Positions 1 to 11,000 are shown, counted from the first letter of the stretch. The stretch: DNA of 64,000 bases from TM7 phylum sp. oral taxon 348 (GCA_007845485.1 SDRW01000001.1:1-64000), one strand, 5' to 3'. Translations and numbers: made by a program. Notes: generated from the letters alone by a model not told the origin.

Positions 1-95
1 GCTCCCGATAATTTCATACAATCCTTTCCAAATTAAATATAGTGGATATCGATTATCTACTATATCATACCTAATTAATCTTGACAATAAAATAA

Positions 96-116
96 CCCGC
101 CGATTATTGCGGCGGG
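96..116 (-). terminator. Intrinsic terminator of the 120-752 gene
   Basis: A perfect 7-bp GC stem (CCCGCCG, 96-102, pairing with CGGCGGG, 110-116) lies directly after the stop of the minus-strand gene. In the minus direction it is followed by a T-rich run. This supports the upstream reading frame being a real transcribed gene. Confidence 0.85.
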
Positions 117-119
117 AGA

Positions 120-752
120 TTACCTCCTAAACATAGGATTAAACACTTTAAATAGATTAGATGCATTACTATAGGTCTGTGAATAGCCAAGTAATTTGGC
201 AATAATCAAAAGAATGTCATCATGGCGTAAGCAAGTTTCCCGTAAGAACTCTGTCTCAGAAATATATCCACAATAGCATCGGTAATAAATAATTATCAAT
301 GAATACCAATAATCAGTAATTACTTCCGCCATCATCTTATTATCTGCAACGAAACGCCAAATGTCAGGATATTCGTCAGCGAGTTTATTTTTTAAAACCT
401 TATTCCTGAAAGATTTTTCCAAGGGCAGTAATTTTTTATCCTCACTAAAATATATATCATAGTCCGAAGAATCACCATCAACACCAGACCACTTGAGCTT
501 TATAAAAGGCTGTGTTTCAGCGGTAGATTTTGTTGTATCATCAGACTTAACGAATGTAGAATTGTTCCGAAGACTCAGATTATAGGCAATAATTTTTTCC
601 ATATCATTATACGAAAGCTCGCCTTCTGCAAAAGGAAAAAAGCCTGGCATAAGCCTACCGCTTTCAAACCGACTGAAAAAATCCTTACTTTCTTCATCGT
701 CAACATCAGGATACATATGCTTATCTATCGATGGCAAAAATACGTACGCCAT
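120..752 (-). CDS. Hypothetical protein, 210 aa, unknown family
   Basis: I do not recognise this protein. It is predicted soluble, acidic in its N-terminal half (an aspartate/glutamate-rich patch near residues 15-25), with no signal peptide and one hydrophobic aromatic stretch around residues 145-165 (rich in Tyr, Ile and Cys) that is too polar to call a membrane helix confidently. The start is supported by AGGAG about 6 bases upstream, and a strong terminator follows the stop at once. It is transcribed divergently from the CIRCE-controlled clpB gene, with a 253-base shared upstream region. No function can be assigned. The SD, the terminator and the intact length make a real gene likely. Confidence 0.7.
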   Translation of the reverse strand: MAYVFLPSIDKHMYPDVDDEESKDFFSRFESGRLMPGFFPFAEGELSYNDMEKIIAYNLSLRNNSTFVKSDDTTKSTAETQPFIKLKWSGVDGDSSDYDIYFSEDKKLLPLEKSFRNKVLKNKLADEYPDIWRFVADNKMMAEVITDYWYSLIIIYYRCYCGYISETEFLRETCLRHDDILLIIAKLLGYSQTYSNASNLFKVFNPMFRR

Positions 753-784
753 TTTTATCTCCTAGTTTTGAAAGGTACAAATAA

Positions 785-799
785 TACTCAGTTTGAGTA
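785..799. repeat. Short palindrome in leader of the 120-752 gene
   Basis: TACTCA-GTT-TGAGTA is a perfect 6-bp inverted repeat just downstream of a TATGAT -10-like hexamer (815-820, minus strand) that would serve the unknown gene. It has the size and position of an operator, but no regulator can be named. Confidence 0.35.
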
Positions 800-849
800 C
801 TTGCTAGCCAGCTTATCATATTTATTTAATTTTGGCAATTTATTATTAA

Positions 850-876
850 TTAGCACTCTTGCATATTGAGTGCTAA
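850..876. promoter_or_regulatory. CIRCE operator upstream of clpB
   Basis: TTAGCACTC-N9-GAGTGCTAA is an exact match to the CIRCE consensus, the binding site of the heat-shock repressor HrcA. The 9-base spacer begins with TTGCAT, which serves as the -35 element of the clpB promoter. HrcA binding would therefore cover the polymerase contact site. Confidence 0.95.
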
Positions 877-888
877 TTTTGATATAAT
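859..888 (+). promoter_or_regulatory. clpB promoter (-35 inside CIRCE)
   Basis: TTGCAT (859-864) and TATAAT (883-888) are separated by 18 bases; the -10 starts 6 bases after the CIRCE palindrome. Transcription should start near 895, leaving a leader of about 110 bases that ends in an AGGAGG ribosome site before the ATG at 1006. Confidence 0.75.
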
Positions 889-1005
889 TGTTATTGAACA
901 CACAGACCCCCTATTCGTCATTAATCCCGAGGCTAAAATATATCAATTTAAATTCAAACAAAAATGTTTACATCTACTTAAATTAAAAAATTAAAAGGAG
1001 GAAAT

Positions 1006-3141
1006 ATGCAACCAAATCAAGATGAACAATTTAAAAAACCACTAGAGCAATTCGGTACGGATCTCACCGCTTTAGCTCATGAAAGTAAATTAGATCCAGT
1101 AGTTGGACGAGATGAAGAAATTCGACGTACAATGCAAATATTATCTAGGCGCACAAAGAATAATCCTGTACTTATTGGCGAGCCAGGTGTTGGTAAAACC
1201 GCTATCGTTGAAGCATTAGCACAAAGAATAGTGAAGGGTGATGTACCAGATTCTCTCAAAAATAAGCGTTTAATTTCACTAGAGATATCTAGTTTAGTCG
1301 CGGGTGCAAGTTACCGAGGACAATTTGAGCAACGCTTGCAAAGTGTACTTAAAGAGGTAGATGACGCGGCTGGAGAGATAATTCTATTTGTCGATGAGAT
1401 TCATACAATGGTAAAAGCTGGCGGTGGCGAAGGTAGTATGGACGCTGGCAATATGTTAAAACCCGCTCTTGCACGCGGAAAATTGCATATGATTGGGGCA
1501 ACGACTTTAGCTGAATATCGTCAAAATATTGAAAAAGACGCAGCTTTGGAACGTAGATTCCAACCAGTATTTGTAGGAGAGCCAAACTTTGACGACACAA
1601 TTGCTATATTACGTGGTCTAAAAGAAAAATATGAAGTTCACCACGGAGTTAATATCTCTGATGATGCGATTGTATCGGCCGCTCGTCTATCTACACGCTA
1701 TTTACCAGATAGATTTCTTCCAGATAAGGCGGTTGATCTACTTGATGAAGCAACTAGTTCCCTAAAGATGCAGTTAGAAAGTGTACCAATAGCACTAGAT
1801 AAATTAAACAATCGACGTTTACAACTTGAGATTGAAGAAGATGCCTTAAAAAAGGATAAATCAGAAAATGCCAAAGAGCGAAAAGAAGAAATTAAGCGCC
1901 AAATTAAAGATATATCTGAAAAAGCTAATGATTTGAATAATAGATGGCTACACGAAAAAGACATACTAAAAACAGTGAACACAGCTGCCGAAAAAATGGA
2001 TGATTTACGCGGTCAACTTGAACGTGCTGAAAGAGAAGCAGATTTAGCGACAGCTAGTCGTATAAAATATGGTGAGATCCCAGAACTAGAAAAAAAGCTT
2101 AATATCGCAAAACAAGAACTTTCTGAAATACCAACCACAGAAAGATTATTGCGTGAAGAAGTTACACCAGATGACATTGCATCGGTAGTTGCACGTTGGA
2201 CTGGCATCCCAGTAGAAAGATTGATTGAAAGTGAAAGTAGCAAATTGGCTAAATTAGAAGAATCTCTTAGTAGACAGGTTATCGGTCAAGATAAGGCAAT
2301 CGCATCCGTAGCAAGCGCAATTCGACGTTCGCGAGCAGGTCTTGGAGATATAGGTAGACCTATTGGGTCATTCCTATTTCTAGGACCAACAGGAGTTGGA
2401 AAAACAGAGGTAGCACGCAGTCTCTGTCAACAATTATTTGATGACGAACATGCTATGGTAAGAATAGATATGAGTGAATACATGGAGCAACACGCAGTCT
2501 CGCGTTTGATTGGATCGCCTCCAGGATATGTTGGATATGATCAAGGTGGTCAATTAACTGAGGCAATTCGACGTCGCCCATATAGTGTAGTTCTATTTGA
2601 CGAGATTGAAAAAGCTCACCCAGATGTATTTAATATTCTATTACAAGTTCTAGATGACGGGCGATTAACAGATGGGCAAGGACGAACCGTAGATTTTAGT
2701 AATACAATAATTATAATGACAAGCAATGTAGGCTCCCAGCTAATTATGGATTATAGCGGTGAAGACCTAACGGAACTTGATGATAAAGTCTTAGACATTC
2801 TTAGGAAACATTTTAGACCTGAGTTCCTAAATAGGATAGACGATATTGTATTGTTTGATAGAATTCGACCAGAAGCTATGAATGCAATCGTCGATATCCA
2901 ATTAATAAAGGTTGCTAAACAAATAAAAGATAGTCGAGATATAGAACTTGAATTTGATAATAGCCTAAAGGAAATGCTAGCACACGATGGTTATAATCCT
3001 GCATTTGGTGCTCGCCCTCTTAAACGTCTAATCCAAAAACGTATCTTAGACTCACTCGCGATAGAACTCATAGAGGGAAAAATCAAAGATGGCGATAATG
3101 TAAAAATTTCCTGGAAAGATAGTAAAACAATATTTACATAG
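1006..3141 (+). CDS. clpB: ClpB-type disaggregase lacking the N-terminal domain
   Basis: A Hsp100 AAA+ chaperone that, with DnaK, should extract polypeptides from aggregates in the cytoplasm. Seen: first AAA module with Walker A GEPGVGKT (58-65), a long charged middle region (about 267-377) matching the ClpB coiled-coil M domain, then the second AAA module with Walker A GPTGVGKT and the GSPPGYVG pore region. The IGF/LGF ClpP-docking loop found in ClpC and ClpA is absent, so it should act without ClpP. At 711 aa it is about 150 residues shorter than usual because the Clp_N domain is missing; the start is firm (AGGAGG 5 bases upstream). It resembles the short internal-start ClpB isoform made by other bacteria. 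Regulated by CIRCE/HrcA and closed by a terminator. Confidence 0.93.
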   Translation: MQPNQDEQFKKPLEQFGTDLTALAHESKLDPVVGRDEEIRRTMQILSRRTKNNPVLIGEPGVGKTAIVEALAQRIVKGDVPDSLKNKRLISLEISSLVAGASYRGQFEQRLQSVLKEVDDAAGEIILFVDEIHTMVKAGGGEGSMDAGNMLKPALARGKLHMIGATTLAEYRQNIEKDAALERRFQPVFVGEPNFDDTIAILRGLKEKYEVHHGVNISDDAIVSAARLSTRYLPDRFLPDKAVDLLDEATSSLKMQLESVPIALDKLNNRRLQLEIEEDALKKDKSENAKERKEEIKRQIKDISEKANDLNNRWLHEKDILKTVNTAAEKMDDLRGQLERAEREADLATASRIKYGEIPELEKKLNIAKQELSEIPTTERLLREEVTPDDIASVVARWTGIPVERLIESESSKLAKLEESLSRQVIGQDKAIASVASAIRRSRAGLGDIGRPIGSFLFLGPTGVGKTEVARSLCQQLFDDEHAMVRIDMSEYMEQHAVSRLIGSPPGYVGYDQGGQLTEAIRRRPYSVVLFDEIEKAHPDVFNILLQVLDDGRLTDGQGRTVDFSNTIIIMTSNVGSQLIMDYSGEDLTELDDKVLDILRKHFRPEFLNRIDDIVLFDRIRPEAMNAIVDIQLIKVAKQIKDSRDIELEFDNSLKEMLAHDGYNPAFGARPLKRLIQKRILDSLAIELIEGKIKDGDNVKISWKDSKTIFT

Positions 3142-3163
3142 GAAGTAAATAACAAAAATCACA

Positions 3164-3200
3164 GAGCGCTCTAAATATTGGAGCGCTTTTGATTTTTTCA
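3164..3200 (+). terminator. clpB intrinsic terminator
   Basis: AGCGCTC (3165-3171) pairs with GAGCGCT (3181-3187), followed by TTTTGATTTTTT. It argues against a TTG start for the next gene at 3189, which would begin inside the terminator tail. Confidence 0.88.
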
Positions 3201-3233
3201 ATACAAACTGTTGCTACCTCTAGGCTAGCATAT

Positions 3234-3239
3234 TATAAT
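3234..3239 (+). promoter_or_regulatory. -10 element for a near-leaderless transporter transcript
   Basis: TATAAT ends 9 bases before the ATG at 3249, and no Shine-Dalgarno sequence is present. A second TATAAT overlaps at 3240-3245. Confidence 0.5.
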
Positions 3240-3248
3240 TATAATGAT

Positions 3249-4703
3249 ATGCCGCATTTACCAACACACAAAGTTTTACTCAAATTAGCAAAGTCAGCCG
3301 CTAAGAAGATTGACCTAAATACACCATCTAATTTATCAAAAATTGATTTCGAAAAGATTGATGAGAATTTAACACCAAATATGCGTGCACTACGGCTAAC
3401 CATGAGTATCGCAGATCAACTTTTTTCCATGGGTGTAGCGGCCAGCGATGTAGTGCATAGTGCTCTTGCTATTACGAATACTTATTGTAAAAGACCTGTT
3501 CACATTGATATAAGCTATACACTCTTAACAATATCTCAAGATCGTGGCATTAATAAAGAACCATTAACTATGATTCGGACAATCACCACGCGCACGACTA
3601 ACTATCAGACTATTCAAAGCTTGCAAGAATTAGCAAAGATGATACGCTCCAGGCAGATCACTCTGTCTGATGCAGAAAAACAACTTAAGAAAATCTTAGA
3701 AAGTTCAAAATCGTATTCACGCTGGATGGTTTACTTATCCGACGGTGGAATTGGTGCGGGAATAAGTATACTTTATACTGGGTCAATACCTATTATAGTT
3801 TTAAGTTTTTTAATTGGATTTTTAACTAGTTGGATATTAGATAAATTAGATCGCATAGGTGTACCGAGCTTTTTTATACAAGTTATTGCAGCAGCTGGAG
3901 TTACCGTAATCGCCGCAGTGCTTACAAATTTTATTAATAATTATGAAGCCCTAGATATAATCTCTTACATAAATCCTACGCTGATAGCAATTAGCGGAAT
4001 AGTTCTATTAGTGGCTGGAATGATGATCGTTGGAGCGTTACAAGATGCAATCGACGAATATTATTTAACTGCAACTGCCCGTATTCTGAAAGTTATAATG
4101 AAAACAGGAGGAATCGTCTTAGGCGTAACAATAGGTCTCTATATTGCTAAAAAGATGAATACAAACTTTGCGACCACGCCAGACGGATTAGCCTTGACTA
4201 GTATAACATATCAGTATATAGGAGCGGCTATAACAGCAGCTTGTTTTGCATTGGGTAATCATTCACGACTTACAGGAATAATATTATCTGGTGTAGTAGG
4301 CGTAGCTGGATATTACTGCTCTATTGTATTTATAAATAATGGCATGGAAGCAATTCCAGCATCAGGTATAGCTGCTTGTGCGGTTGGATTAAGCTCAACT
4401 GTCATCTCTCGCATTTGGCGCATACCAAGCGTAGCAACAATTAGTGCTGGTATCATTCCACTAGTTCCTGGTATTACTCTCTATAACGGGTTAATGCAAG
4501 TTGTGCAAAATTCACCTGGAACAGCTTTGTTTGATCAAGGAATGGGCACTCTTTTACGAGCATTTATGATTGCTATAACAATAGCAGCAGGCGCTTCTTT
4601 TGGTAATATAATAGGAAGGCCAATGAGGCGAAAGTTGATTAAATTACATAATAAATTACCTTCTCTATCAAATTTATCAATTCATAAGCAAAATAAATCC
4701 TAG
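3249..4703 (+). CDS. ThrE-family threonine/serine exporter-like membrane protein
   Basis: An integral membrane protein with the two-part architecture of the ThrE/YjjP-YjjB family: an N-terminal soluble part with the GVAASDV-type region (about 75-90 here) followed by many hydrophobic helices grouped into two membrane blocks (about 150-290 and 300-470). Family members export threonine, serine or small organic anions such as succinate; the substrate here is unknown. I chose the ATG at 3249 because the region before it contains the preceding terminator and a TATAAT promoter element. It is convergent with fusA and shares a bidirectional terminator with it. Confidence 0.8.
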   Translation: MPHLPTHKVLLKLAKSAAKKIDLNTPSNLSKIDFEKIDENLTPNMRALRLTMSIADQLFSMGVAASDVVHSALAITNTYCKRPVHIDISYTLLTISQDRGINKEPLTMIRTITTRTTNYQTIQSLQELAKMIRSRQITLSDAEKQLKKILESSKSYSRWMVYLSDGGIGAGISILYTGSIPIIVLSFLIGFLTSWILDKLDRIGVPSFFIQVIAAAGVTVIAAVLTNFINNYEALDIISYINPTLIAISGIVLLVAGMMIVGALQDAIDEYYLTATARILKVIMKTGGIVLGVTIGLYIAKKMNTNFATTPDGLALTSITYQYIGAAITAACFALGNHSRLTGIILSGVVGVAGYYCSIVFINNGMEAIPASGIAACAVGLSSTVISRIWRIPSVATISAGIIPLVPGITLYNGLMQVVQNSPGTALFDQGMGTLLRAFMIAITIAAGASFGNIIGRPMRRKLIKLHNKLPSLSNLSIHKQNKS

Positions 4704-4718
4704 TATTTACATAAAACC

Positions 4719-4750
4719 AAAACCGCTACCTGTTATCAAGTAGCGGTTTT
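4719..4750. terminator. Bidirectional terminator between thrE-like gene and fusA
   Basis: AAAACCGCTAC (4719-4729) pairs perfectly with GTAGCGGTTTT (4740-4750). The A/T flanks give a U-tract on either strand, so it can end both convergent transcripts. Confidence 0.92.
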
Positions 4751-4776
4751 TAGTCTAAGTCTAATTATCAAATTAG

Positions 4777-6867
4777 CTATTTACTGCGCTTTTCGATAAT
4801 TTCCTGAGCAATATTTGGTGGCACTTCCTCGTACTGACCAATTTCCATAGTACTTGCTGCGCGGCCTTGGCTCATAGAACGAAGATCGTTAGTATAACCA
4901 AACATACTAGCAAGTGGCACAAATGCACGAATAAGTTTTGCACCGCCCTGAAGGTCTTCCATAGACTCAATTCGACCGCGTCGAGAGTTGAGGTCGCCTA
5001 TTACATCACCCATAAACTCTTCTGGAGTAGTTACTTCAACCTTCATAACAGGCTCAAGTAAAACAGGGTTAGCTTGCTTAATACCAGCTCGTGCAGCTAA
5101 GCTTCCAGCTAAGCTAAAGGCTAACTCACTCGAGTCAACATCGTGGTAACTACCATCATAAAGAGTAGCCTTGATATCAACTACTGGGTAACCAGCAATC
5201 ACACCGCCTTCAAGGGTTTCCTTAATACCCTTCTGAACAGCTGGTCGATATTCTTGAGGAACAACACCGCCTTTAATTTCATCAAAGAACTCAAACCCTT
5301 TACCTGGCTCGTTTGGCTCAAATCTAACCCAAACATCACCGTACTGACCGCGACCACCAGACTGTTTAGCGTGCTTACCTTGAACTTCTGATGTACCACG
5401 AATAGTCTCACGGAAAGCAACTTGAGGTTCACCAATATTTGCTTCAACCTTAAACTCTCGTTTCATACGATCAATCAAGATATCCAAGTGAAGCTCACCC
5501 ATACCACTCATAATTGTCTGACCAGTTTCTTCATCTGTGTGAACTCTAAATGTAGGATCTTCCTCTGCCAAGCGCTGCAAAGCTATACCCATTTTTTCTT
5601 GGTCTGCCTTTGTTTTAGGCTCGACTGCAATCGATACAGGAGGGTCAGGAAATTCAATTGACTCAAGTACAATTTGATGCTGCAGATCACAAAGTGTTGC
5701 GCCAGTAGTGGTATCTTTGAGACCTACAATCGCAGCAATATCACCAGCTTCAATTACATCAATATCCTCCCGCTTATCGGCATGCATACGAACAATACGT
5801 CCAACACGTTCTTTATTACCAGTCATACTGTTCATAATATAGCTACCACTGGTAATTTTACCGCTATAAACACGCACAAATACTAATTTACCAACAAATG
5901 GATCAGCGGCAATTTTAAATGCCAAACCAGCAGCTGGCTCGTCTAAGGCAGGTTTACGTTCAATCTCTTTACCAGTTTTAGGATCTGTTCCCCAAATTGC
6001 GTCAACATCAAGTGGACTTGGCAGATAATCAGCAACTAGGTCCAATACCTTCTCTACGATAACGCCACGGCCATCACCGCCAGTTACAAGATAAAAATCT
6101 CCGCCTAGAACACGCTTACGCAATGCTGCCTTAAGTTCATCTATTGTAATAGATTCTTCGCCACTCTCGAAGAATTTTTCCATCAGCTCATCATCAGCTT
6201 CAACTGCAGCTTCAACTAATAAAGCACGAGCATTCTTAGCTTTTTCTAACATGTCAGCTGGAATTTCGCCAACTTGAAGCTCATGATCAGAGAAATCTTT
6301 ATAGGTATAGGCTTTCATATCTATTAAGTCAACTACACCGTTAACATCCTTCTCAAATCCAATCGGTAAATGAATAGCCAAAGCATAACGAGAAAGGCGA
6401 TTATGGATTGATTCCAAAGATTTATAGAAATCACCACCAGTCTGATTAATTTTATTAATAAAACAAATACGAGGCACACCGTATTTATTAGCTTGGCGCC
6501 AAACAGTTTCAGTTTGAGCTTCTACGCCCATTTTACCATCAAACACAGTAACTGCACCGTCGAGAACGCGCAAACTGCGTTCAACTTCGGCTGTAAAATC
6601 AATATGTCCTGGTGTGTCAATAATATTTATCTTATGACCCTTCCAAAAACAAGTCACAGCCGCGCTAGTAATAGTAATACCACGTTCACGCTCCTGGTCC
6701 ATCCAGTCAGTTGTCGCACCACCATCATCACCACGTACAGTACCGATTTTATGATTAATACCAGTTCGGTACAATATACCTTCAGTAGTAGTCGTTTTAC
6801 CTGCATCAATATGCGCAATAATACCGATATTGCGATATTTATCCAGGTCATACTTTTTTTCTGCCAT
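4777..6867 (-). CDS. fusA: Elongation factor G
   Basis: The GTPase that drives tRNA-mRNA translocation on the ribosome and, with RRF, ribosome recycling. At 696 aa it has the normal length. The G domain begins at about residue 14 with [11 protein letters not shown], followed by the DTPGH G3 and NKIN G4 motifs, and domains II-V follow in order (including the AGYPVVD region of domain IV). It is the last gene of rpsL-rpsG-fusA. The usual fourth str-operon gene, tuf, does not follow; the operon ends at a strong terminator. The gap to rpsG is 50 bases, with a weak AAGGAA element upstream. Confidence 0.98.
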   Translation of the reverse strand: MAEKKYDLDKYRNIGIIAHIDAGKTTTTEGILYRTGINHKIGTVRGDDGGATTDWMDQERERGITITSAAVTCFWKGHKINIIDTPGHIDFTAEVERSLRVLDGAVTVFDGKMGVEAQTETVWRQANKYGVPRICFINKINQTGGDFYKSLESIHNRLSRYALAIHLPIGFEKDVNGVVDLIDMKAYTYKDFSDHELQVGEIPADMLEKAKNARALLVEAAVEADDELMEKFFESGEESITIDELKAALRKRVLGGDFYLVTGGDGRGVIVEKVLDLVADYLPSPLDVDAIWGTDPKTGKEIERKPALDEPAAGLAFKIAADPFVGKLVFVRVYSGKITSGSYIMNSMTGNKERVGRIVRMHADKREDIDVIEAGDIAAIVGLKDTTTGATLCDLQHQIVLESIEFPDPPVSIAVEPKTKADQEKMGIALQRLAEEDPTFRVHTDEETGQTIMSGMGELHLDILIDRMKREFKVEANIGEPQVAFRETIRGTSEVQGKHAKQSGGRGQYGDVWVRFEPNEPGKGFEFFDEIKGGVVPQEYRPAVQKGIKETLEGGVIAGYPVVDIKATLYDGSYHDVDSSELAFSLAGSLAARAGIKQANPVLLEPVMKVEVTTPEEFMGDVIGDLNSRRGRIESMEDLQGGAKLIRAFVPLASMFGYTNDLRSMSQGRAASTMEIGQYEEVPPNIAQEIIEKRSK

Positions 6868-6917
6868 AAGGTTTTAAAATTCCTTTGTTTTAAATTATTA
6901 TTTATGACTTTGATAAA

Positions 6918-7397
6918 CTAGCCTCGGGCAAAATGTGCGAATGCACGGTTTGCCTCAGCCATCTTGTGTGTATCTTCTTTCTTCTTATAAGCAGCGCCAG
7001 CTTCGTTATATGCATCAACGATTTCTAAAGCTAAACGTTTTTCATATGGCATACCACTTCGAGCACGCGCAGCCTGTACAAGCCAGCTAAATGCATAGTG
7101 CATCTGGCGATGACCTTGAACAGGAAATGGAATTTGATAGTTAGCACCACCAACGCGTCGACTTTTAACTTCGAAGTTTGGTGAAATATTTTTTAAAGCC
7201 TTTTCAAATATTTCAAGCGGTTCTTCACTTTCAAGCTTTTTAGCAGCTTGCTCTAATGCACTGTACACAGCACGTTCAGCGGCCAACTTTTTTCCATCAA
7301 GCATAGATTTATTAATTAGTCTTTGTACTAAAATGCTTTGATATTTTCTATCTGGTTTAAGTTGACGTTGCAACTTCTTAGTAACTTTTCGAGGCAT
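6918..7397 (-). CDS. rpsG: Small subunit ribosomal protein S7
   Basis: Primary 16S rRNA-binding protein that nucleates assembly of the 30S head. At 159 aa it has the expected length. The basic N-terminus starts MPRKVTKK; the conserved RVGGANYQIP and RLALEIVDAY regions are present, and it ends HFARG. It lies 2 bases after rpsL and is therefore translationally linked. In E. coli S7 is the operon's translational repressor; nothing in this short gap shows that here. Confidence 0.98.
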   Translation of the reverse strand: MPRKVTKKLQRQLKPDRKYQSILVQRLINKSMLDGKKLAAERAVYSALEQAAKKLESEEPLEIFEKALKNISPNFEVKSRRVGGANYQIPFPVQGHRQMHYAFSWLVQAARARSGMPYEKRLALEIVDAYNEAGAAYKKKEDTHKMAEANRAFAHFARG

Positions 7398-7399
7398 TT

Positions 7400-7813
7400 C
7401 TACTTATCCCCTTTCTTTGTACCATACTTAGAACGACCTTGTTTACGACCATTTACACCTTGAAGATCTAGCGCACCGCGCACAATATGATATCGCACAC
7501 CCGGCAAATCTGGTACACGTCCACCACGCACAAGCACTACGGCATGCTCTTGTAGATTATGACCTTCCCCACCAATATAAGCCCATACTTCGTGATTATT
7601 AGTTAAGCGAACACGCGCAACTTTACGAAGAGCCGAGTTAGGCTTTTTAGGTGTTTTTGTTGTTACGCGAATACAAACACCGCGCTTCAAGGGCGCATCC
7701 TGATTGTAATAACGTACTTTCAGTGCGTTATGAATACGCCCCAAAGCTGGACTTTTCGATTTTTTGCCAGCAACTTTGCGAGGCTTGCGCACCAATTGGT
7801 TAATTGTAGGCAT
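7400..7813 (-). CDS. rpsL: Small subunit ribosomal protein S12
   Basis: Decoding-centre protein of the 30S subunit. At 137 aa it has the normal core length; the [11 protein letters not shown] loop, containing the lysine at which streptomycin-resistance changes usually occur, is wild-type in sequence. The start has GGGAG about 7 bases upstream. It is the first gene of rpsL-rpsG-fusA and is preceded by a leader of about 130 bases with its own promoter. Confidence 0.98.
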   Translation of the reverse strand: MPTINQLVRKPRKVAGKKSKSPALGRIHNALKVRYYNQDAPLKRGVCIRVTTKTPKKPNSALRKVARVRLTNNHEVWAYIGGEGHNLQEHAVVLVRGGRVPDLPGVRYHIVRGALDLQGVNGRKQGRSKYGTKKGDK

Positions 7814-7955
7814 TTAATTCTCCCTAATTTAATTTATAAATACAGATTGGATTCAGCAACTCCGCCCTGTGTCTTTACCTTTTCGCCAAACTAGTGATGG
7901 TACACATTCAAATCAACCACTAACTCCGAAAAGAGGAAACTCTTGCTAGATTATA
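7814..7955 (-). promoter_or_regulatory. rpsL operon promoter and ~130-base leader
   Basis: A minus-strand TATAAT (7950-7955) would start transcription near 7943. The leader can fold: AAGAG-TTTC-CTCTT close to the 5' end and AGTGGT with ACCATCACT further on, ending at the GGGAG ribosome site. Length and position suggest a possible autoregulatory ribosomal-protein leader; I could not match a known class. No clear -35 hexamer is seen. Confidence 0.45.
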
Positions 7956-8005
7956 ACACAAACAAATACATTTTACTATAGAGGTAATACCATACTACCA
8001 ACAAC

Positions 8006-8034
8006 AAAACATCACCCGAATTAGGTGATGTTTT
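8006..8034. terminator. Terminator after rpoC
   Basis: AAAACATCACC pairs with GGTGATGTTTT around a 7-base loop. It separates rpoBC from the rpsL operon, which has its own promoter downstream. Confidence 0.9.
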
Positions 8035-8050
8035 GTATTTGAGCTATCTA

Positions 8051-11000
8051 TTAAGCATCAACATGGATATTATCAAAATTATCGATTAAATCCATATCTT
8101 CTTCAATTTGTTGATCAACTTTTTTAACAGCTCCAGTACCTACAGGAATCTTGCGCCCAATAATTACATTCTCCTTCAAACCATGTAGTTTATCAACACG
8201 ACCAGAAGTTGCAGCATTAATCAGAACGCGAGTAGTATCTTGGAAGGATGCTGCTGAGAGGAAGCTATCACTCCAAATAGAAACTTTAGTAATACCTAGC
8301 AGTAATTGTTTGTAGCTAATAAGTTCTTTGCCTTCATTTGCCAAGCGCTTATTCTCATCAACTACAGCAGCTTTACTTACAATATCGCCAGTTACAAAAC
8401 TACTATCGCCAGACTCTTCAATCTTAACTCTACTAAACATTTGACGCACAATAATCTCAAGGTGCTTATCAGCAACATCCTGACCTTGCGCAGCATAAAT
8501 GCGTAGAATCTCATTGATAATATATCGCTGAGTTGCTTGAGTACCTTTTAGTCGCATTAGGTCCTGTAAGTTCAACGATCCAGTGGTTAAACGATCACCA
8601 GCCTCTACTCTGTCACCAGGAGCAACAACTAATTTAGCAGTAGCTGGAATTTCGTATCGAACAGGTGAACTAGCGTTTGCAGCAATAATTAGCATATCGT
8701 TAGACGCTTCAACTACACCATCAAATGGAGCAACAATTGGTGCAATTCCGTCATCTCCAGCAGCGATCACGTCACCAACTTTTACATTACTACCTTCTCT
8801 TACTACTAGCTTTCTACCTTCAAGTTCAATCTTTTCAACTTTTCCAGATTCAGGGGTAACTTGCACAATGTATTTCTTGCCATCTTCCCAAGTGTCAACC
8901 AATCCAGTAATCTCAGTTATATAAGCTTGTCCCTTAGGTGTGCGAGCTTCAAACAACTCTTCTACACGAGGCAAACCTTGTGTAATATCACCACCTGCTA
9001 CGCCAGAGCTATGGAACGTGTTAAGAGTAAGCTGAGTACCAGGTTCACCAACAGACTGAGCTGCTATAACACCGACTGGCTGAGCATCATCAACCAACAC
9101 ACCAGTAGACATATCTATACCATAACTCTTACGTGGAATACCTCTTAGATTGTTTGTTGAAAGTACACTTTGAATTGTAACTTCACTTACATCGCTATCA
9201 TCATTGATTTCATCAGCAATTTCACGAGTAATTAATTGATCTGCAGCAATATGCCCTGGAACTTCTTTAGCGGTATAGCGACCAGCTAAGCGGTTACCAA
9301 AATCAATCATTGTTTCTTCAGTTTCACTGCGGTAAATTGTGTAGCCGTCATCATCACCAGCTTCATCTTCGACGGTGAAGACATCCTGGCTAACATCTAC
9401 TAAACGACGAGTCAAATAACCAGAGTCAGCAGTTTTGAGGGCTGTATCAATCAGCCCCTTGCGAGCACCACGTGTAGCCACGAAAGCCTCAAGACTAGAA
9501 AGTCCATGTTTAAAGCTTGAACGAATCGGTAGCTCAATTTCACGGTTAGACGCATCAACCTGAATACCAATCATAGCACTTGCAAGCTTAACATTAGAAA
9601 TATCACCGCGAGCGCCAGAGTTAACCATAACAGATATACTAGTATCCATGTGGTTTAGCTTGTCTTTCAAGAAACTCGTTACACGATTATCTACAGCACG
9701 CCAAGCACCAACGGTAAGGCTATAGCGTTCATCATCTGTTACTAAACCTTGATCAAATTGTTCAGAAATAAGTGCAGCTCTAGCATCACCTTCAGCTACA
9801 AATTCCCCTATCTCGTCAAAGCTTATATAATCATCTTTTCCTGTTGAGATAGCCGCTGCAGTAGCAAATCTAAATGCCTGACCCTTCATACGATCAGCAG
9901 TCTTTGCAGTTTCTTCGGCACCATATTTAGCAAAGATTTTAGCCAAGACTTTCTTAAGCTGTTTCTTTGTCTGAACATTATCATCGTATGGGAAATCAGC
10001 TGGTAGAATTTCATTAAAGAACACACGCCCTAACGTTGTATTGCGAATTTGACCCTTAGTAAATACTCGAATTGGTGTTTGTAATTCAATCTTGCCATTA
10101 TCGTAAGCCATTTCAGCTTCATATACACTGCTAAAGGCCTTACGATTTTCAGTCTGCGCGCTAGGCTTATCGTAAGTTAGATAGTAGTTTCCTAAAACAA
10201 TATCCTGGCTAATATTCAAAACTGGTGAACCATCGGCAGGCTTTAGTAGATTATTAGTTGCGCTCATTAAGTCACGTGCTTCAGCTTGCGCTTCTTTTGA
10301 AAGAGGTAAATGGACAGCCATCTGATCGCCGTCGAAGTCAGCGTTAAATCCTGCGCAAACTAACGGATGAAGCTGGATTGCCTTACCTTCAACAAGTTTA
10401 GGTTGAAAAGCTTGGATTGATAGACGATGTAATGATGGAGCACGGTTTAGAAGCACATATTTACCTTCAATTACAGCGTCCAATGCATCCCATACAGCAG
10501 CATCCCCAGATTCAATTAGACGAGTTGCACTTCGAATATTATGAGCATAATCTCGCTCAATCAACCAGCTAATCACAAAAGGTTTAAACAATTCAAGTGC
10601 CATCTGCTTTGGCAAACCACATTGATGGATTTTAAGTTTTGGACCAACAACAATCACAGAACGACCAGAATAGTCAACACGCTTACCGAGCAAATTCTGT
10701 CGGAAACGACCCTGTTTGCCCTTCAGCATATCACTTAAGCTCTTCAAACGACGGCGCCCACCAGTAGCACTAACAGCTCGACCGCTACGAGCAGCGTTGT
10801 TATCAATCAATGCATCAACCGCTTCTTGCAACATACGCATTTCATTTCGTCGAATCACCTCTGGAGCATTCAAGTCAAGTAACTTTTTCAATCTATTATT
10901 ACGATTAATTACGCGTCGGTAAAGATCATTTAAATCAGATGTTGCAAAACGACCTCCTGTAAGTTGAACCATAGGACGCAAATCTGGAGGGATAACAGGC

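Noticed and set aside
3189-3248. Longer N-terminus for the ThrE-like protein from a TTG at 3189
   Set aside because: The TTG lies in the U-tract of the clpB terminator, and a promoter -10 element lies between it and the ATG at 3249.
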